DNA of 64,000 bases from Sulfurovum sp. (GTDB lineage Bacteria; Campylobacterota; Campylobacteria; Campylobacterales; Sulfurovaceae), in NCBI GenBank assembly GCA_027081115.1, contig JALWLD010000057.1:1-64000 (forward strand), in the 5' to 3' direction. The notes beneath the pieces are model-generated. The model saw nothing but the letters and a program-made list of their open reading frames with translations. It searched no databases and was not told the origin of the DNA. This document shows positions 34,014 to 43,508 of the stretch, in pieces. The translations under genes and the position numbers were made by a program. The stretch's first letter is position 1; each line of letters begins with the position of its first letter.

Positions 34014-35237
34014 ATGCATAAGCATAAAAAATCAAGACAGGGGCTGCGGATTGTATGGCTTTTTGTTTTTTGTATGGAGCTGGGTATCGCTTCGACCTAC
34101 TCACTTAAAGATGTCATTCAGAGCAGCAGAAACAATAATGTACTGCAAAAGGCATTAAAAAACAGAACCTTGGCGCAAACATCACGAAATATGGCAGATA
34201 CCTCAGGCGATCCTTTTGAACTCATGGGTATGTTTACCAAAGCAGATCCCGATGTAGGGACAAGCGGAAATGAGTACATGGTAGGTATGAGTAAAAAAAT
34301 CATGCTTGGCAATGTCTTGGAAGAGCAGTATGCTGTGACAGCATTGAAGAATGAAGCAGAGCGTTTGGATGGGGCTAAAAATATTGTTGCCTATGAGAAT
34401 GGTTTGAAAAATCTCTACCACAGACACTGCATAGAGTATGAAGCCTACAGAACGTTTCAAAAGAATTATCATGATTTTAATACACTCTACCGTAAAAAGA
34501 AAAAAGCGTATCAGTTTCAGGAAATATCGAAAAAAGAGCTCCTCGAGCTGGAGATAGAGAAGAACAGACTTTATGCTAAACTCCAGGCACTTAAAATGGA
34601 TCAGGAGATCTCAAAACAGAGTGTTTTTCGCCTAAGCATGCTCTCTTCCTCTTCCAATGCAACGCTTACATGTAGAGATATCTACCCAATAAGAAGCAGG
34701 GTCGCTCTGGGAGATACATTAAAACTTTCTAAAAAAGCATATGAAAAGAGGCTTCACAGTACAGAGACGAAGTTTAAGCGCTATTCACATACGTTGGAGT
34801 CTGTTGATCTCTCTATGCAATACAGTCAGGAGATCGATGTAGACAGGGTGGGCATAGGTGTCTCTCTTCCTCTGACATTCAGTTCTAAAAGGTCGGAACA
34901 TGAAAGAGCGGCTGCACTCTATGAGAACAGTGCAGTACGCTTCTCTTTTGAACAGCAGATGAGAGAGAAACAAAATCTCATCATGCGCCTTAAAGCACAA
35001 TTGAAAAATCAGGCACTTTTACTCAAATCGGCAAAACGTAACCATGATGATTATGTCAAAAAACTGCTGCCTTTAAGTAGACAAAGTTATGCGCTGGGAG
35101 AGACTTCGGTGATCGAGTATCTTTTGACACAACAAAGGTCATACCAGCTGCAGGAAGAGCTCTATACGACACAAAAAGCATATTATAAAACACTGTTCAC
35201 GCTCTATACGGTCAGTGAAACAAAGGATAAAAGATGA
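34014..35237 (+). CDS. TolC/CusC-type outer-membrane efflux protein
   Basis: A 407-residue outer-membrane factor, the exit duct of a tripartite metal exporter. The start is taken at the ATG at 34014 behind AAAGGAATTC; the N-terminal segment (LRIVWLFVFCMELGIAS) is the export signal. The body has the long helices and repeated NxxL/ALxxA patterns of the TolC family (YGLGETSVIEYLLTQQRSY-like C-terminal repeat, here starting SYALGETSVIEYL). Its TGA overlaps the ATG of the adaptor gene. Confidence 0.85.
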   Translation: MHKHKKSRQGLRIVWLFVFCMELGIASTYSLKDVIQSSRNNNVLQKALKNRTLAQTSRNMADTSGDPFELMGMFTKADPDVGTSGNEYMVGMSKKIMLGNVLEEQYAVTALKNEAERLDGAKNIVAYENGLKNLYHRHCIEYEAYRTFQKNYHDFNTLYRKKKKAYQFQEISKKELLELEIEKNRLYAKLQALKMDQEISKQSVFRLSMLSSSSNATLTCRDIYPIRSRVALGDTLKLSKKAYEKRLHSTETKFKRYSHTLESVDLSMQYSQEIDVDRVGIGVSLPLTFSSKRSEHERAAALYENSAVRFSFEQQMREKQNLIMRLKAQLKNQALLLKSAKRNHDDYVKKLLPLSRQSYALGETSVIEYLLTQQRSYQLQEELYTTQKAYYKTLFTLYTVSETKDKR

Positions 35238-36307
35238 AAAAATATATACTGCTGCTTATACTGCTGACAGCTATAACGTATGCAAAAGAAGTAAAGATCA
35301 CATTAGAACAGGAGAAAAACTGGGAGATAAACGTGGAGAAACCACAGCTTTCAAAAAGTTATCCTCTAGGGGACTTCATTGCACAGGTGGTGACCCCTCC
35401 TACACTCTTGCATACTATTTCACTGCCTTTTGAAGCCAATGTGAAAAAAGTGAATGTGGCGAAGTATCAGAAGGTCAAAAAAGGTGAGGTACTTGCCGAA
35501 GTGACAGGGACCAAGTGGATCGAAATACAGCAAAAAGCGATCTCCGATGCCATTGAATTCAGACACCACCATCATTTGACAGAGAGAAAAAACATGCTTT
35601 GTAAAGAAGATATCATTCCTCAAAAAGAGTGTGTTGCCGCCAATGCAGAACTTGAAACAGACAAGATAAAAGTGGCTGCATCCAAAGCCCTGTTAAAGAG
35701 TTACGGTGCCAGTGAAAAGATGATAGAGAGACTTTTTAAAGAGTTGAAAATTTTAAGTACTATAAAGATCACCAGTTCTGTAAACGGAAATATTATTGAA
35801 TTCAATGTACGACCGGGAAAGAGTACCACTCCCGATGATGCACTGTTCGTGATAAAACAGCAGGGTGCTTTATGGCTGGAAGCAAATATTGAAGCAGAAA
35901 GAACCATTAAACTCAAAGAGGGTGAAAAGGTCAGAGTCTCTATGGCAGGCCATACTTTTGATACTGAAGTATTGCAGCTTTCACCGGTGATCAACTCTGA
36001 AAACCAGACCAGACAGGTACGGTTTTTACTGCCTTTGGATGCACAGATCTCTTCTGGGCTGATCGCCTCTGCAAAGCTTACGCTTTTTGCAGATGTATTG
36101 AAAGTTAAAAAAACCTCTGTGATCAAAGAGGGAAATACCCAGATTGTTTTTATTAAAACCAAAGAGGGATTTGTCGCCACACCTGTTGAGGTGCTTGCAG
36201 AAGGTGACAAGCACTACTATATTAAACCGTCTCCGAGACTGAAGTATGACATTGCAGTCAATTCTATTGCCATTTTGAAAAATCTTTTAGGTGCTGACAA
36301 TGAATAA
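35234..36307 (+). CDS. RND metal-efflux periplasmic adaptor (CusB/CzcB-type)
   Basis: A 357-residue membrane-fusion protein. It has a signal peptide (MKKYILLLILLTAITYA), lipoyl halves (VKKVNVAKYQKVKKGEVLAE and SSVNGNIIEFNVRPG), an alpha-hairpin with two Cys (MLCKEDIIPQKECVAANAEL) and a beta-barrel with the LSPVINSENQTRQVRFLL motif typical of heavy-metal adaptors. The hairpin cysteines could bind metal or form a disulfide. It overlaps both neighbours, so the three-gene operon is translationally coupled. Confidence 0.9.
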   Translation: MKKYILLLILLTAITYAKEVKITLEQEKNWEINVEKPQLSKSYPLGDFIAQVVTPPTLLHTISLPFEANVKKVNVAKYQKVKKGEVLAEVTGTKWIEIQQKAISDAIEFRHHHHLTERKNMLCKEDIIPQKECVAANAELETDKIKVAASKALLKSYGASEKMIERLFKELKILSTIKITSSVNGNIIEFNVRPGKSTTPDDALFVIKQQGALWLEANIEAERTIKLKEGEKVRVSMAGHTFDTEVLQLSPVINSENQTRQVRFLLPLDAQISSGLIASAKLTLFADVLKVKKTSVIKEGNTQIVFIKTKEGFVATPVEVLAEGDKHYYIKPSPRLKYDIAVNSIAILKNLLGADNE

Positions 36308-39300
36308 AATCATAGGATTTGCACTTGCGCAGAGGATGTTCTTCTCTCTTTTGGCCCTGGTGATCCTGGGGTTTGGTGTCAAGACATATATGGAACTCCC
36401 CGTTGATGCTTTTCCTGATATCTCTCCTACACAGGTGAAGATCATCATGAAATCCAACGGGATGACACCGGCAGAAGTGGAGTCCAGAATCACAGTGCCT
36501 ATAGAGACTAAAATGGTGGGTATTCCCTATGAAACGATGATGCGATCCACGACAAAATACGGTCTTTGTGACATTACCATTGATTTTGAGGATGGTACCG
36601 ATATCTACTGGGCGAGACAGCAAGTGGGGGAGAGACTCACAGAGATCAAAGATGAATTACCGGAAAATACTATGGGCGGACTGGCTCCGATCTCTACGCC
36701 ACTGAGTGATATTCTGATGTTTACTATAGAGTCTGACGCCCTTTCTCTGGAAGCGAAACGTACACTGCTTGACTGGATCATTGCTCCAAAGATCAGAGCC
36801 ATTAGTGGCGTTGCCGAAGTCAATGCGCTGGGTGGGAAGGTAAAGACCTATGAAGTGGTACCTGAACTGAATAGAATGAGAGCTATGGGTGTGACACTCG
36901 ACCAGATCTTTCATGCCTTGGAGAAGAACAATAAAAATGATGGTGCAGGGCGTGTATCCCAGGGAGTAGAGAGTATTTTGGTTCGGAGTGTCGGACGTTT
37001 GAAAAATATTTATGATATAGAAACCCTGCCCATTGCTAAAATTGAGGACAGGGTCATTACTGTTGGAGATGTTGCCAAAGTGCATTTTGGATTTTTAACC
37101 CGCTCGGGATTTGTAAGCAAGAATGGGGAAGGAGAAGCTGTACAGGGCTTGGTACTTGGTCTTAAAGGGATCAATACGGCTATTGTATTGGGCAGCGTGA
37201 AAGAGGAACTTGCAAAGCTTGAAAAGATGCTTCCCCATGGTACAAAAATAGATATTTTCTATGATCGTTCAGACCTGGTGAATTTGGCAACGGATACAGT
37301 TAAAAAAGCACTCTATGAGGCGATCGTTTTGATCATGATCATTTTACTTGTGATGCTTGGCAATCTTGCTTCAGCAGTATCGGTAGCTCTTATTTTACCT
37401 TTTGCACTGCTGATGAGTTTTATTGCTATGCAGTATTTTGGACTGACTGCGAACCTTATGAGTCTTGGAGGACTTGCTATTGCCATAGGGATACTGGTCG
37501 ACTCTGCGGTGGTGGTGGTGGAACACATTACCGCTGAACTTGGAAGTGAAAAGCGTCAAAGACAGAATAAACTGCATATTATTTATGAGGCTACAGTAGA
37601 GATGGCCCCTTCCATTATTACAGGTGTGTTGATCATTATCATTGTATTTATGCCGCTGCTTACACTTGAAGGTTTGGAGGGGAAACTTTTCAAACCGGTA
37701 GCCCTCAGTATTATATTTGCCCTTTTCTCTTCTCTGATTTTGGCTTTGACACTGATCCCGGTATTGAGTTCATTTATTTTGAAGAAACGTCCGGACAAAG
37801 AGTCCTGGCTTATTAAAAAACTTACAGCATTCTATAGACCGGTACTTCTTTGGTGTATTGCCCATGTCAAAGCAGTTTTACTTTCTGTACTTGTACTGTT
37901 TGGCGGTTCACTGTATCTCGCGGCGATCACAGGTAAAGCATTTATGCCGACCATGGATGAGGGGAGTATTATTATTGGAGTGGAAATGCTGCCGTCAATC
38001 TCTCTTTCTGAGAGTTTGACACTTAATCTCAAGATACAGAAAAAACTGCGTGAATCTGTGCCTGAGATCAAAGATATCATTGCAAGAACAGGGAGTGATG
38101 AACTTGGACTGGATCCGATGGGTTTAAATGATACGGATACTTTTTTGGTGCTTAAAGGGAAATCGGAGTGGCGAGAGCCTTCCAAAGATTTTGTGATAGA
38201 GGAGATCAGAAAAGTTCTTGATCAATTTGTCGGTATTGAATACAGCTTTACGCAGCCTATTGAAATGCGGGTTTCTGAAATGCTTACAGGTGTCAGGGGA
38301 GACCTGGCTATTGCCATTTTTGGAAGTGACAATACCGTGCTTGAAGAGATCGCTGTCAAAATCAAAGCACTGCTTGAAAAAATTCCTGGAAATTCTGATG
38401 TCTATAAAAAGGCAAACGAGGGTGTAGAGTACTTTGAACTTGAATTTGACAAAAAAGCAATGGCCTACTATAACATCACACAGGAGGAACTCAATAATTT
38501 TCTTAAAGTGATGGTCACCGGTATAGATGTAGGGATCATTCAGGAAGGGATGCGCCGTATTCCGCTCACGGTCAAAGGTGAGGGAAGATTGAGACACTCT
38601 CTTGACAAGATCAAAAAACTTTATTATCCGCTGCCCGACGGGAAAGCTATTCCATTGAGCAATTTTGTCACATTCATCTCCAATACCGGACCGGTACAGA
38701 TAGAGCATGAACACGGATATAGAAAAACCATTGTACAGTCCAATGTGGAAGGGCGTGACCTTGTCAGTTTTGTCGAAGAGGCACAAAAGTGCATAGAATC
38801 CGACATCAAGTTGCCGGCAGGCTATTATGTTGAGTATGGTGGTGAGTTCAAGAACCAGCAGCGTGCCGCTTCCAGACTGGGGATCATTGTTCCTTTGGCA
38901 CTCTTTTTGGTCTTTGTGCTGCTCTTTATCTCATTTGGTTCCCTGAGTCAGGCAGTCATGGTCCTGATAAATGTTCCTTTGGCACTTATAGGCGGGTTCA
39001 TAGGGTTGTATCTGAGTGGGGAGTATATGTCCGTACCTGCATCGGTTGGGTTTATTGCGTTGCTCGGTATTGCTGTATTGAATGGTGTCGTACTTGTGAA
39101 TTATTTTAATTATCTTATAGAGCGTGGTACAAATCTGAAAGATGCGGTCATTGAAGGTTCGGTCAAAAGGCTGCGTCCGGTACTGATGACTGCGACCATT
39201 GCTGCTTTTGGACTGCTTCCTCTACTTTTTGCTACAGGGCCTGGTTCAGAGATCCAGAGACCCTTGGCCATAGTGGTGATCAACGGATTGATCAGTTCAA

Positions 39301-39383
39301 CGTTACTGACACTGATCATTCTGCCAATACTCTATTTGCGTTTCTCAAAAAGAGAAGTATCCGGCAGAAATGTGGATGAATAA
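36300..39383 (+). CDS. Heavy-metal RND efflux pump (CzcA/CusA family)
   Basis: A 1027-residue inner-membrane proton/metal antiporter. The start is taken at the ATG at 36300 (AGGTG upstream); a GTG nine bases earlier is also in frame. It shows ELPVDAFPDISPTQV at the N-terminus, proton-relay TM4 motif GILVDSAVVVVEH, MDEGSIIIGVEMLPS in the porter domain and NVPLALIGGFIGLYLSG in the second half. Twelve membrane helices are expected. The TM4 motif is closer to the HME group than to drug pumps; the exact metal (Cu/Ag or Zn/Co/Cd) cannot be fixed from motif alone. A perfect terminator follows. Confidence 0.93.
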   Translation: MNKIIGFALAQRMFFSLLALVILGFGVKTYMELPVDAFPDISPTQVKIIMKSNGMTPAEVESRITVPIETKMVGIPYETMMRSTTKYGLCDITIDFEDGTDIYWARQQVGERLTEIKDELPENTMGGLAPISTPLSDILMFTIESDALSLEAKRTLLDWIIAPKIRAISGVAEVNALGGKVKTYEVVPELNRMRAMGVTLDQIFHALEKNNKNDGAGRVSQGVESILVRSVGRLKNIYDIETLPIAKIEDRVITVGDVAKVHFGFLTRSGFVSKNGEGEAVQGLVLGLKGINTAIVLGSVKEELAKLEKMLPHGTKIDIFYDRSDLVNLATDTVKKALYEAIVLIMIILLVMLGNLASAVSVALILPFALLMSFIAMQYFGLTANLMSLGGLAIAIGILVDSAVVVVEHITAELGSEKRQRQNKLHIIYEATVEMAPSIITGVLIIIIVFMPLLTLEGLEGKLFKPVALSIIFALFSSLILALTLIPVLSSFILKKRPDKESWLIKKLTAFYRPVLLWCIAHVKAVLLSVLVLFGGSLYLAAITGKAFMPTMDEGSIIIGVEMLPSISLSESLTLNLKIQKKLRESVPEIKDIIARTGSDELGLDPMGLNDTDTFLVLKGKSEWREPSKDFVIEEIRKVLDQFVGIEYSFTQPIEMRVSEMLTGVRGDLAIAIFGSDNTVLEEIAVKIKALLEKIPGNSDVYKKANEGVEYFELEFDKKAMAYYNITQEELNNFLKVMVTGIDVGIIQEGMRRIPLTVKGEGRLRHSLDKIKKLYYPLPDGKAIPLSNFVTFISNTGPVQIEHEHGYRKTIVQSNVEGRDLVSFVEEAQKCIESDIKLPAGYYVEYGGEFKNQQRAASRLGIIVPLALFLVFVLLFISFGSLSQAVMVLINVPLALIGGFIGLYLSGEYMSVPASVGFIALLGIAVLNGVVLVNYFNYLIERGTNLKDAVIEGSVKRLRPVLMTATIAAFGLLPLLFATGPGSEIQRPLAIVVINGLISSTLLTLIILPILYLRFSKREVSGRNVDE

Positions 39384-39395
39384 ATCCACATTTTC
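39368..39395 (+). terminator. Rho-independent terminator of the metal-efflux operon
   Basis: AAATGTGGAT (39368-39377), loop GAATAA, ATCCACATTT (39384-39393) then T's. A perfect 10-bp stem whose loop holds the pump's stop codon. On the other strand it could also serve the convergent operon. Confidence 0.85.
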
Positions 39396-39561
39396 TACTG
39401 ATGGATCATATATTTAATAAAGTGACAAAAGTATTATAATACTGGTAACAGTGGATATGTTAATATATTTTTTATTCTGTTACATCACTTCCCTCAACCT
39501 TTATGTAGTGTATTTCTGAAAAAATGAGTAAAGAAGGGGGTAAGAAACTGTAGGAATATTG

Positions 39562-42500
39562 TTACGCCAATTCTAATCTCTCTTTCTTATAGCTGCGTAA
39601 AAAATTATACATTGTAGGAAGATAAAAAAGGTTTAATATGGTACCCCATAAAAGCCCAAAACCAATAGTGACTGCCAGTGGCTGAAAGGTCACTGCTTGT
39701 GCTGTTGCAAAGAATATCAGTGATGAAAGTCCTATAAGCGTTGTAGCAGAGGTAAGCACTATAGGTCTGAATCTTCTTGCTGCAAGCAAAAATATCTCAT
39801 CTTTTTGCTTGGCTGTTTTCAGTGTTGACATCATGATAATACCGTCATTTACTATGACACCAGCCAGTCCCAGTGCACCAATAAGAGACGGAAGTGATAT
39901 ATTGAGTCCCATGATAAAATGACCTGCATATACACCAAGAAAAGAGAAAGGGATAACAGACATCACAATGACAGTTTCGCGTAAAGAGTTGAAAAGATAG
40001 AGTATAGAGATGAAGATCAAGATAATTGCAAGTATAGAAGCAAATAGCATTTCAGTCTCCATAGTTCTTTTTTGTTCTCTCTCTCCTTTAAATTTCAGCT
40101 TTATATTCTTTTCTTTTTTTAGCTTTTCAATAGTTGGAGAAATTTTCTCCAATACTTCTGTTGCCGTTATTACAGAAGTATCAACATTTGCAAAAACATA
40201 AAAGTTAGTTTCACCATTATCTTTTACCAATCTTTCTAAAGATTCTACTGTTTCAAATTCACAAATATCTTCGAGCTTTACAAAGGTATTGTTTTTCAAA
40301 GGTATTTCAAGTTTTTTAAAGTTCTCCAGATCATCTTCAATATTGAATGATTTTACTTTAATTTCTAAAAGCTCTTGACCATCAAAGATCGTACCAACTT
40401 TTTTTGAAAGATAAAGGTCAGAAATATAGCTGCCCAAGTACTTTTCAGTAAGCCCAAGTTCTTCACCGTAGGTATTGAGTTTGAGCTTTATCTCATCAAC
40501 TCCGACCTTCACATTGTCACCAAAATATTTGATTCCTTTTACTTTGGAAAAACTATCTTCTATATCTCTAATGGCTTTGATGGCTTTTTGATAATCATCA
40601 CTGATAACACCTATACGAATATCTGCTTTTGTATGGCCCATTTTATTTTCTACGACCATTAAATTATTTAAGTTAAATGTTTTTTTATACTTTTGCTCCT
40701 TCAACCATACTCTGAGATCTTTGGATATTTGTTGTGAAGAGATATCTCTGATTCTCTCTTTAGGATCATAATAAAAACTTAGATAAGGGGTAATATATTT
40801 ATCTACAAAATTTAAAGGTTTCATTTTATGCAACTCTATAGATATATATCCTACATAAGGATACATTTCAGCAGAACCGGTTGCACTTCTTCTATACCCT
40901 GCTGTTGAGCTTACATGGTTTACAAAAAATCTATCCTTTTGCTTTAAAATATCCTTTTCCAAAGTTTGTACTATTTCCAGAGATTCTTCCAGTGTCTTTG
41001 TAGGCTTTGCTTTAAATGTTATATTTATGGACGAAGCATCAAAAGGTTGAAACATTTGAAACTTGGAGCTTTTTACACCTTGGTAAATTAAGGCAGGAAC
41101 AATGATCAAAAAAGTTAATAAAAAACTTTTTTGGTACTTCACAAATAGTTTTAAGATCCTTGAATAGTATGCATTGATCTTTTCCCAGGAAAGTGTCCTT
41201 GAATTGAGAGAAAGCGTATGAGATGCATGAATAGGCAAAAAGATAAAGGATTCAATCAGTGATGCAATGACAAGTGCAGAAAATGCAATAGGGATCAGCT
41301 GTATGATTTCACCTAGCCTTCCACTTAGCATTAAAAGGGGAATGAAAGAGAATAGTGTGGTCAATGACGCAATTGTAACTGGTTTTGCCACCTCTTTTAC
41401 CCCTAAAAGAGCTGCTTCTTTGGCAGAGTGTCCTTTTTCAATGTATTGTTGGATATTTTCACTCACAACTATCGCATCATCGACAATAATTCCAATGGCA
41501 AGTAATACACCTATAAGAGAATTGATATTAATACTGTACCCTGTAAAATAGAAATAGATAGCACCCATGACAAAAGAAGTAGGGATACCCAAAGCGATGA
41601 TAAATGCTATACGGATGTTTATAAGAAGTGCTGTTAACAATGTGATGAGTATGACTCCCAGTAAGATATTGGAAATCACAATATTCAGTCTGTCTTTTAT
41701 GATAGTGGATTTATCCATCCTGACATTAAAAACAACACCTTCTCTACTCATTTCAGAGATAAGTTTTTTAATATCCTGCGCTATACTGACAGCATCACCT
41801 TTGGGGTTTTGTGAGACAGCAAGTGTGATAGAATTAGCACCATTCATACTGGCAAGTGTTGATGAATCTTCATATTTTTTTTCAATACTGGCTATATCTT
41901 TTAAAGCAATTTGCTGATCATTGATACGTATAATGGTATTTTCAATTTCCGTAGAGAGCTTTTTTCCATCACTTGTAGAAATATAATATTGTTTTTTAGC
42001 ATTTTCTATCTTTCCAAGAGGAAATATGTATGAAAGTTCTGAAAACATTCGTATAGTTTCAGACAAAGAGAGGTTATAAGCATTGACTTTTTTCTCATCT
42101 ATCAAGACTTCATAAAAGAGTTCTGAATCCCCAAATATAGTAACATCCGAGACATCTTTAATAGAAAGAAGTTTACTTTTTACTTTTTTGGACAGACCTT
42201 TTAGTTGACTTCTGGGAAGTTTGGAAGAGAGTATGGATATATGCATAATGCTTCTTGAATGTGCCACACCTCTAATGACAGGTTCATCCATATCATTTGG
42301 AAGATTAACCCTTATAAGTGATATAGCATCTTCTACATCTCTAATGAGTGTGTTCTTGTCAACTCCTTTATCGAGTTCCAGCATGATAGAAAATCTGCCT
42401 GGAGATATTACTGATGTAACTGTTTGTACACCTACAATATTTTTAACTTCATCTTCAATCTCTTGTACAGCCATTTTATTTAAACTGTCTACAGAAGCTC

Positions 42501-42663
42501 CTGCATAAGAGCCTCTGATTGTTACAGAGTCAGGATCAATTGTGGGAGATATTTCTTTAGGAATTTGAGTATAAGCATATATACCTGCAGCAAAAAGAAG
42601 AAAAAACAGAGTATAGTTGATTTTATAGTTATCAATAAAAAATTTCAATACTCTTTCAAACAT
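39562..42663 (-). CDS. RND exporter permease (AcrB-like/hydrophobe family)
   Basis: A 1033-residue RND transporter, distal gene of the seven-gene minus-strand operon. Features are the N-terminal TM with IPKEISPTIDPDSVTIRG, the TM4 relay motif GIIVDDAIVVSENI with two Asp, LMLSGRLGEI and the second-half TM10 GLAGVIVNDGIIMMST. The double-Asp relay and MnmE-like spacing match HAE-type pumps rather than metal pumps. There is no adaptor or outer-membrane channel in the operon. It starts 35 bases after the activator gene and so is probably cotranscribed. Substrate unknown; the context suggests a product of the upstream redox system. Confidence 0.9.
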   Translation of the reverse strand: MFERVLKFFIDNYKINYTLFFLLFAAGIYAYTQIPKEISPTIDPDSVTIRGSYAGASVDSLNKMAVQEIEDEVKNIVGVQTVTSVISPGRFSIMLELDKGVDKNTLIRDVEDAISLIRVNLPNDMDEPVIRGVAHSRSIMHISILSSKLPRSQLKGLSKKVKSKLLSIKDVSDVTIFGDSELFYEVLIDEKKVNAYNLSLSETIRMFSELSYIFPLGKIENAKKQYYISTSDGKKLSTEIENTIIRINDQQIALKDIASIEKKYEDSSTLASMNGANSITLAVSQNPKGDAVSIAQDIKKLISEMSREGVVFNVRMDKSTIIKDRLNIVISNILLGVILITLLTALLINIRIAFIIALGIPTSFVMGAIYFYFTGYSININSLIGVLLAIGIIVDDAIVVSENIQQYIEKGHSAKEAALLGVKEVAKPVTIASLTTLFSFIPLLMLSGRLGEIIQLIPIAFSALVIASLIESFIFLPIHASHTLSLNSRTLSWEKINAYYSRILKLFVKYQKSFLLTFLIIVPALIYQGVKSSKFQMFQPFDASSINITFKAKPTKTLEESLEIVQTLEKDILKQKDRFFVNHVSSTAGYRRSATGSAEMYPYVGYISIELHKMKPLNFVDKYITPYLSFYYDPKERIRDISSQQISKDLRVWLKEQKYKKTFNLNNLMVVENKMGHTKADIRIGVISDDYQKAIKAIRDIEDSFSKVKGIKYFGDNVKVGVDEIKLKLNTYGEELGLTEKYLGSYISDLYLSKKVGTIFDGQELLEIKVKSFNIEDDLENFKKLEIPLKNNTFVKLEDICEFETVESLERLVKDNGETNFYVFANVDTSVITATEVLEKISPTIEKLKKEKNIKLKFKGEREQKRTMETEMLFASILAIILIFISILYLFNSLRETVIVMSVIPFSFLGVYAGHFIMGLNISLPSLIGALGLAGVIVNDGIIMMSTLKTAKQKDEIFLLAARRFRPIVLTSATTLIGLSSLIFFATAQAVTFQPLAVTIGFGLLWGTILNLFYLPTMYNFLRSYKKERLELA

Positions 42664-42698
42664 ACACTATTCCTATTCTTTTATCTATGATCATTACT

Positions 42699-43508
42699 TT
42701 ATTCAGTACTATCTTCGTACGCATATGCTTCATGCGCTAGTATCGCTGCTCCGTATGCAGTGGTTACTTGTGGGAACCTAGGGATAAACAACTCTTTTCC
42801 CAATTCATTTTCTATGGCCTGAACCAGTCCACTATTAAGTGCAGGTCCTCCATCAAAATAGATACTCTCTTTTATCCCAACTCTTTTAACCAGTTTGATG
42901 ATTCTTTTAGCTATAGAATAATGCACGCCTGCAACAATATCTTCAACACTATGGTCATTTCCAAGAAGTCCGATGATCTCAGACTCTGCAAATACTGCAC
43001 AGGTACTGTTGATTGCCAGAGGGGTACCTTCAGATTTAAAGTGATACTCACCCAGCTCATCCACTTCAAGCTCCAGATTCATAGCAACCACATCCAGAAA
43101 TTTTCCCGTTCCTGCGGCACATCTGTCATTCATAGCAAAGTTTACCACATTTCCTTCGTTATCAAGTGAGATGGCTTTGGAATCCTGACCGCCAATATTT
43201 ATAATGGTTTTAATTTCACATTCACCTTCAGCTGCAGCCACTGCACCCATAGCATTTGCAGTGATTTCACTTATATTTTCATCTGCTTCTTTAAATAGTT
43301 TTCTTCCATATCCTGTTGAAACTGTATATGCTATATCTTTTTCATCAATACCTAATTGGTCAAGCATCTCTTTTAGACTCTGCTTTGCATACTTGTAAAA
43401 CATGCTTCCACTGGCACTTATTCTATGCCCTGTCAACTGTTTGTTTTCATCTACAAGTGCAACTTTAATAGCTGTTGAACCTATGTCAATTCCTACAAAA
43501 TATTTCAT
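42699..43508 (-). CDS. BadF/BadG/HgdC-type ATPase activator (2-hydroxyacyl-CoA dehydratase activase)
   Basis: A 269-residue ATP-driven electron-injecting iron-sulfur protein. It has the ASKHA phosphate-1 motif GIDIGSTAIKVALVDE, the second phosphate motif INIGGQDSKAI, and the cluster-ligand Cys in NDRCAAGTGKFLDVVA with a second Cys in STCAVFAESE; the homodimer would share one 4Fe-4S cluster. Such ATPases pass an electron to a partner at very low potential. The partner is the HgdB-type gene that overlaps it by four bases. Confidence 0.93.
   Translation of the reverse strand: MKYFVGIDIGSTAIKVALVDENKQLTGHRISASGSMFYKYAKQSLKEMLDQLGIDEKDIAYTVSTGYGRKLFKEADENISEITANAMGAVAAAEGECEIKTIINIGGQDSKAISLDNEGNVVNFAMNDRCAAGTGKFLDVVAMNLELEVDELGEYHFKSEGTPLAINSTCAVFAESEIIGLLGNDHSVEDIVAGVHYSIAKRIIKLVKRVGIKESIYFDGGPALNSGLVQAIENELGKELFIPRFPQVTTAYGAAILAHEAYAYEDSTE

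Noticed and set aside
36264-36623. Minus-strand 119-codon frame opposite the metal pump gene start
   Set aside because: It is antisense to strongly conserved RND coding sequence and has no promoter or ribosome-binding site.
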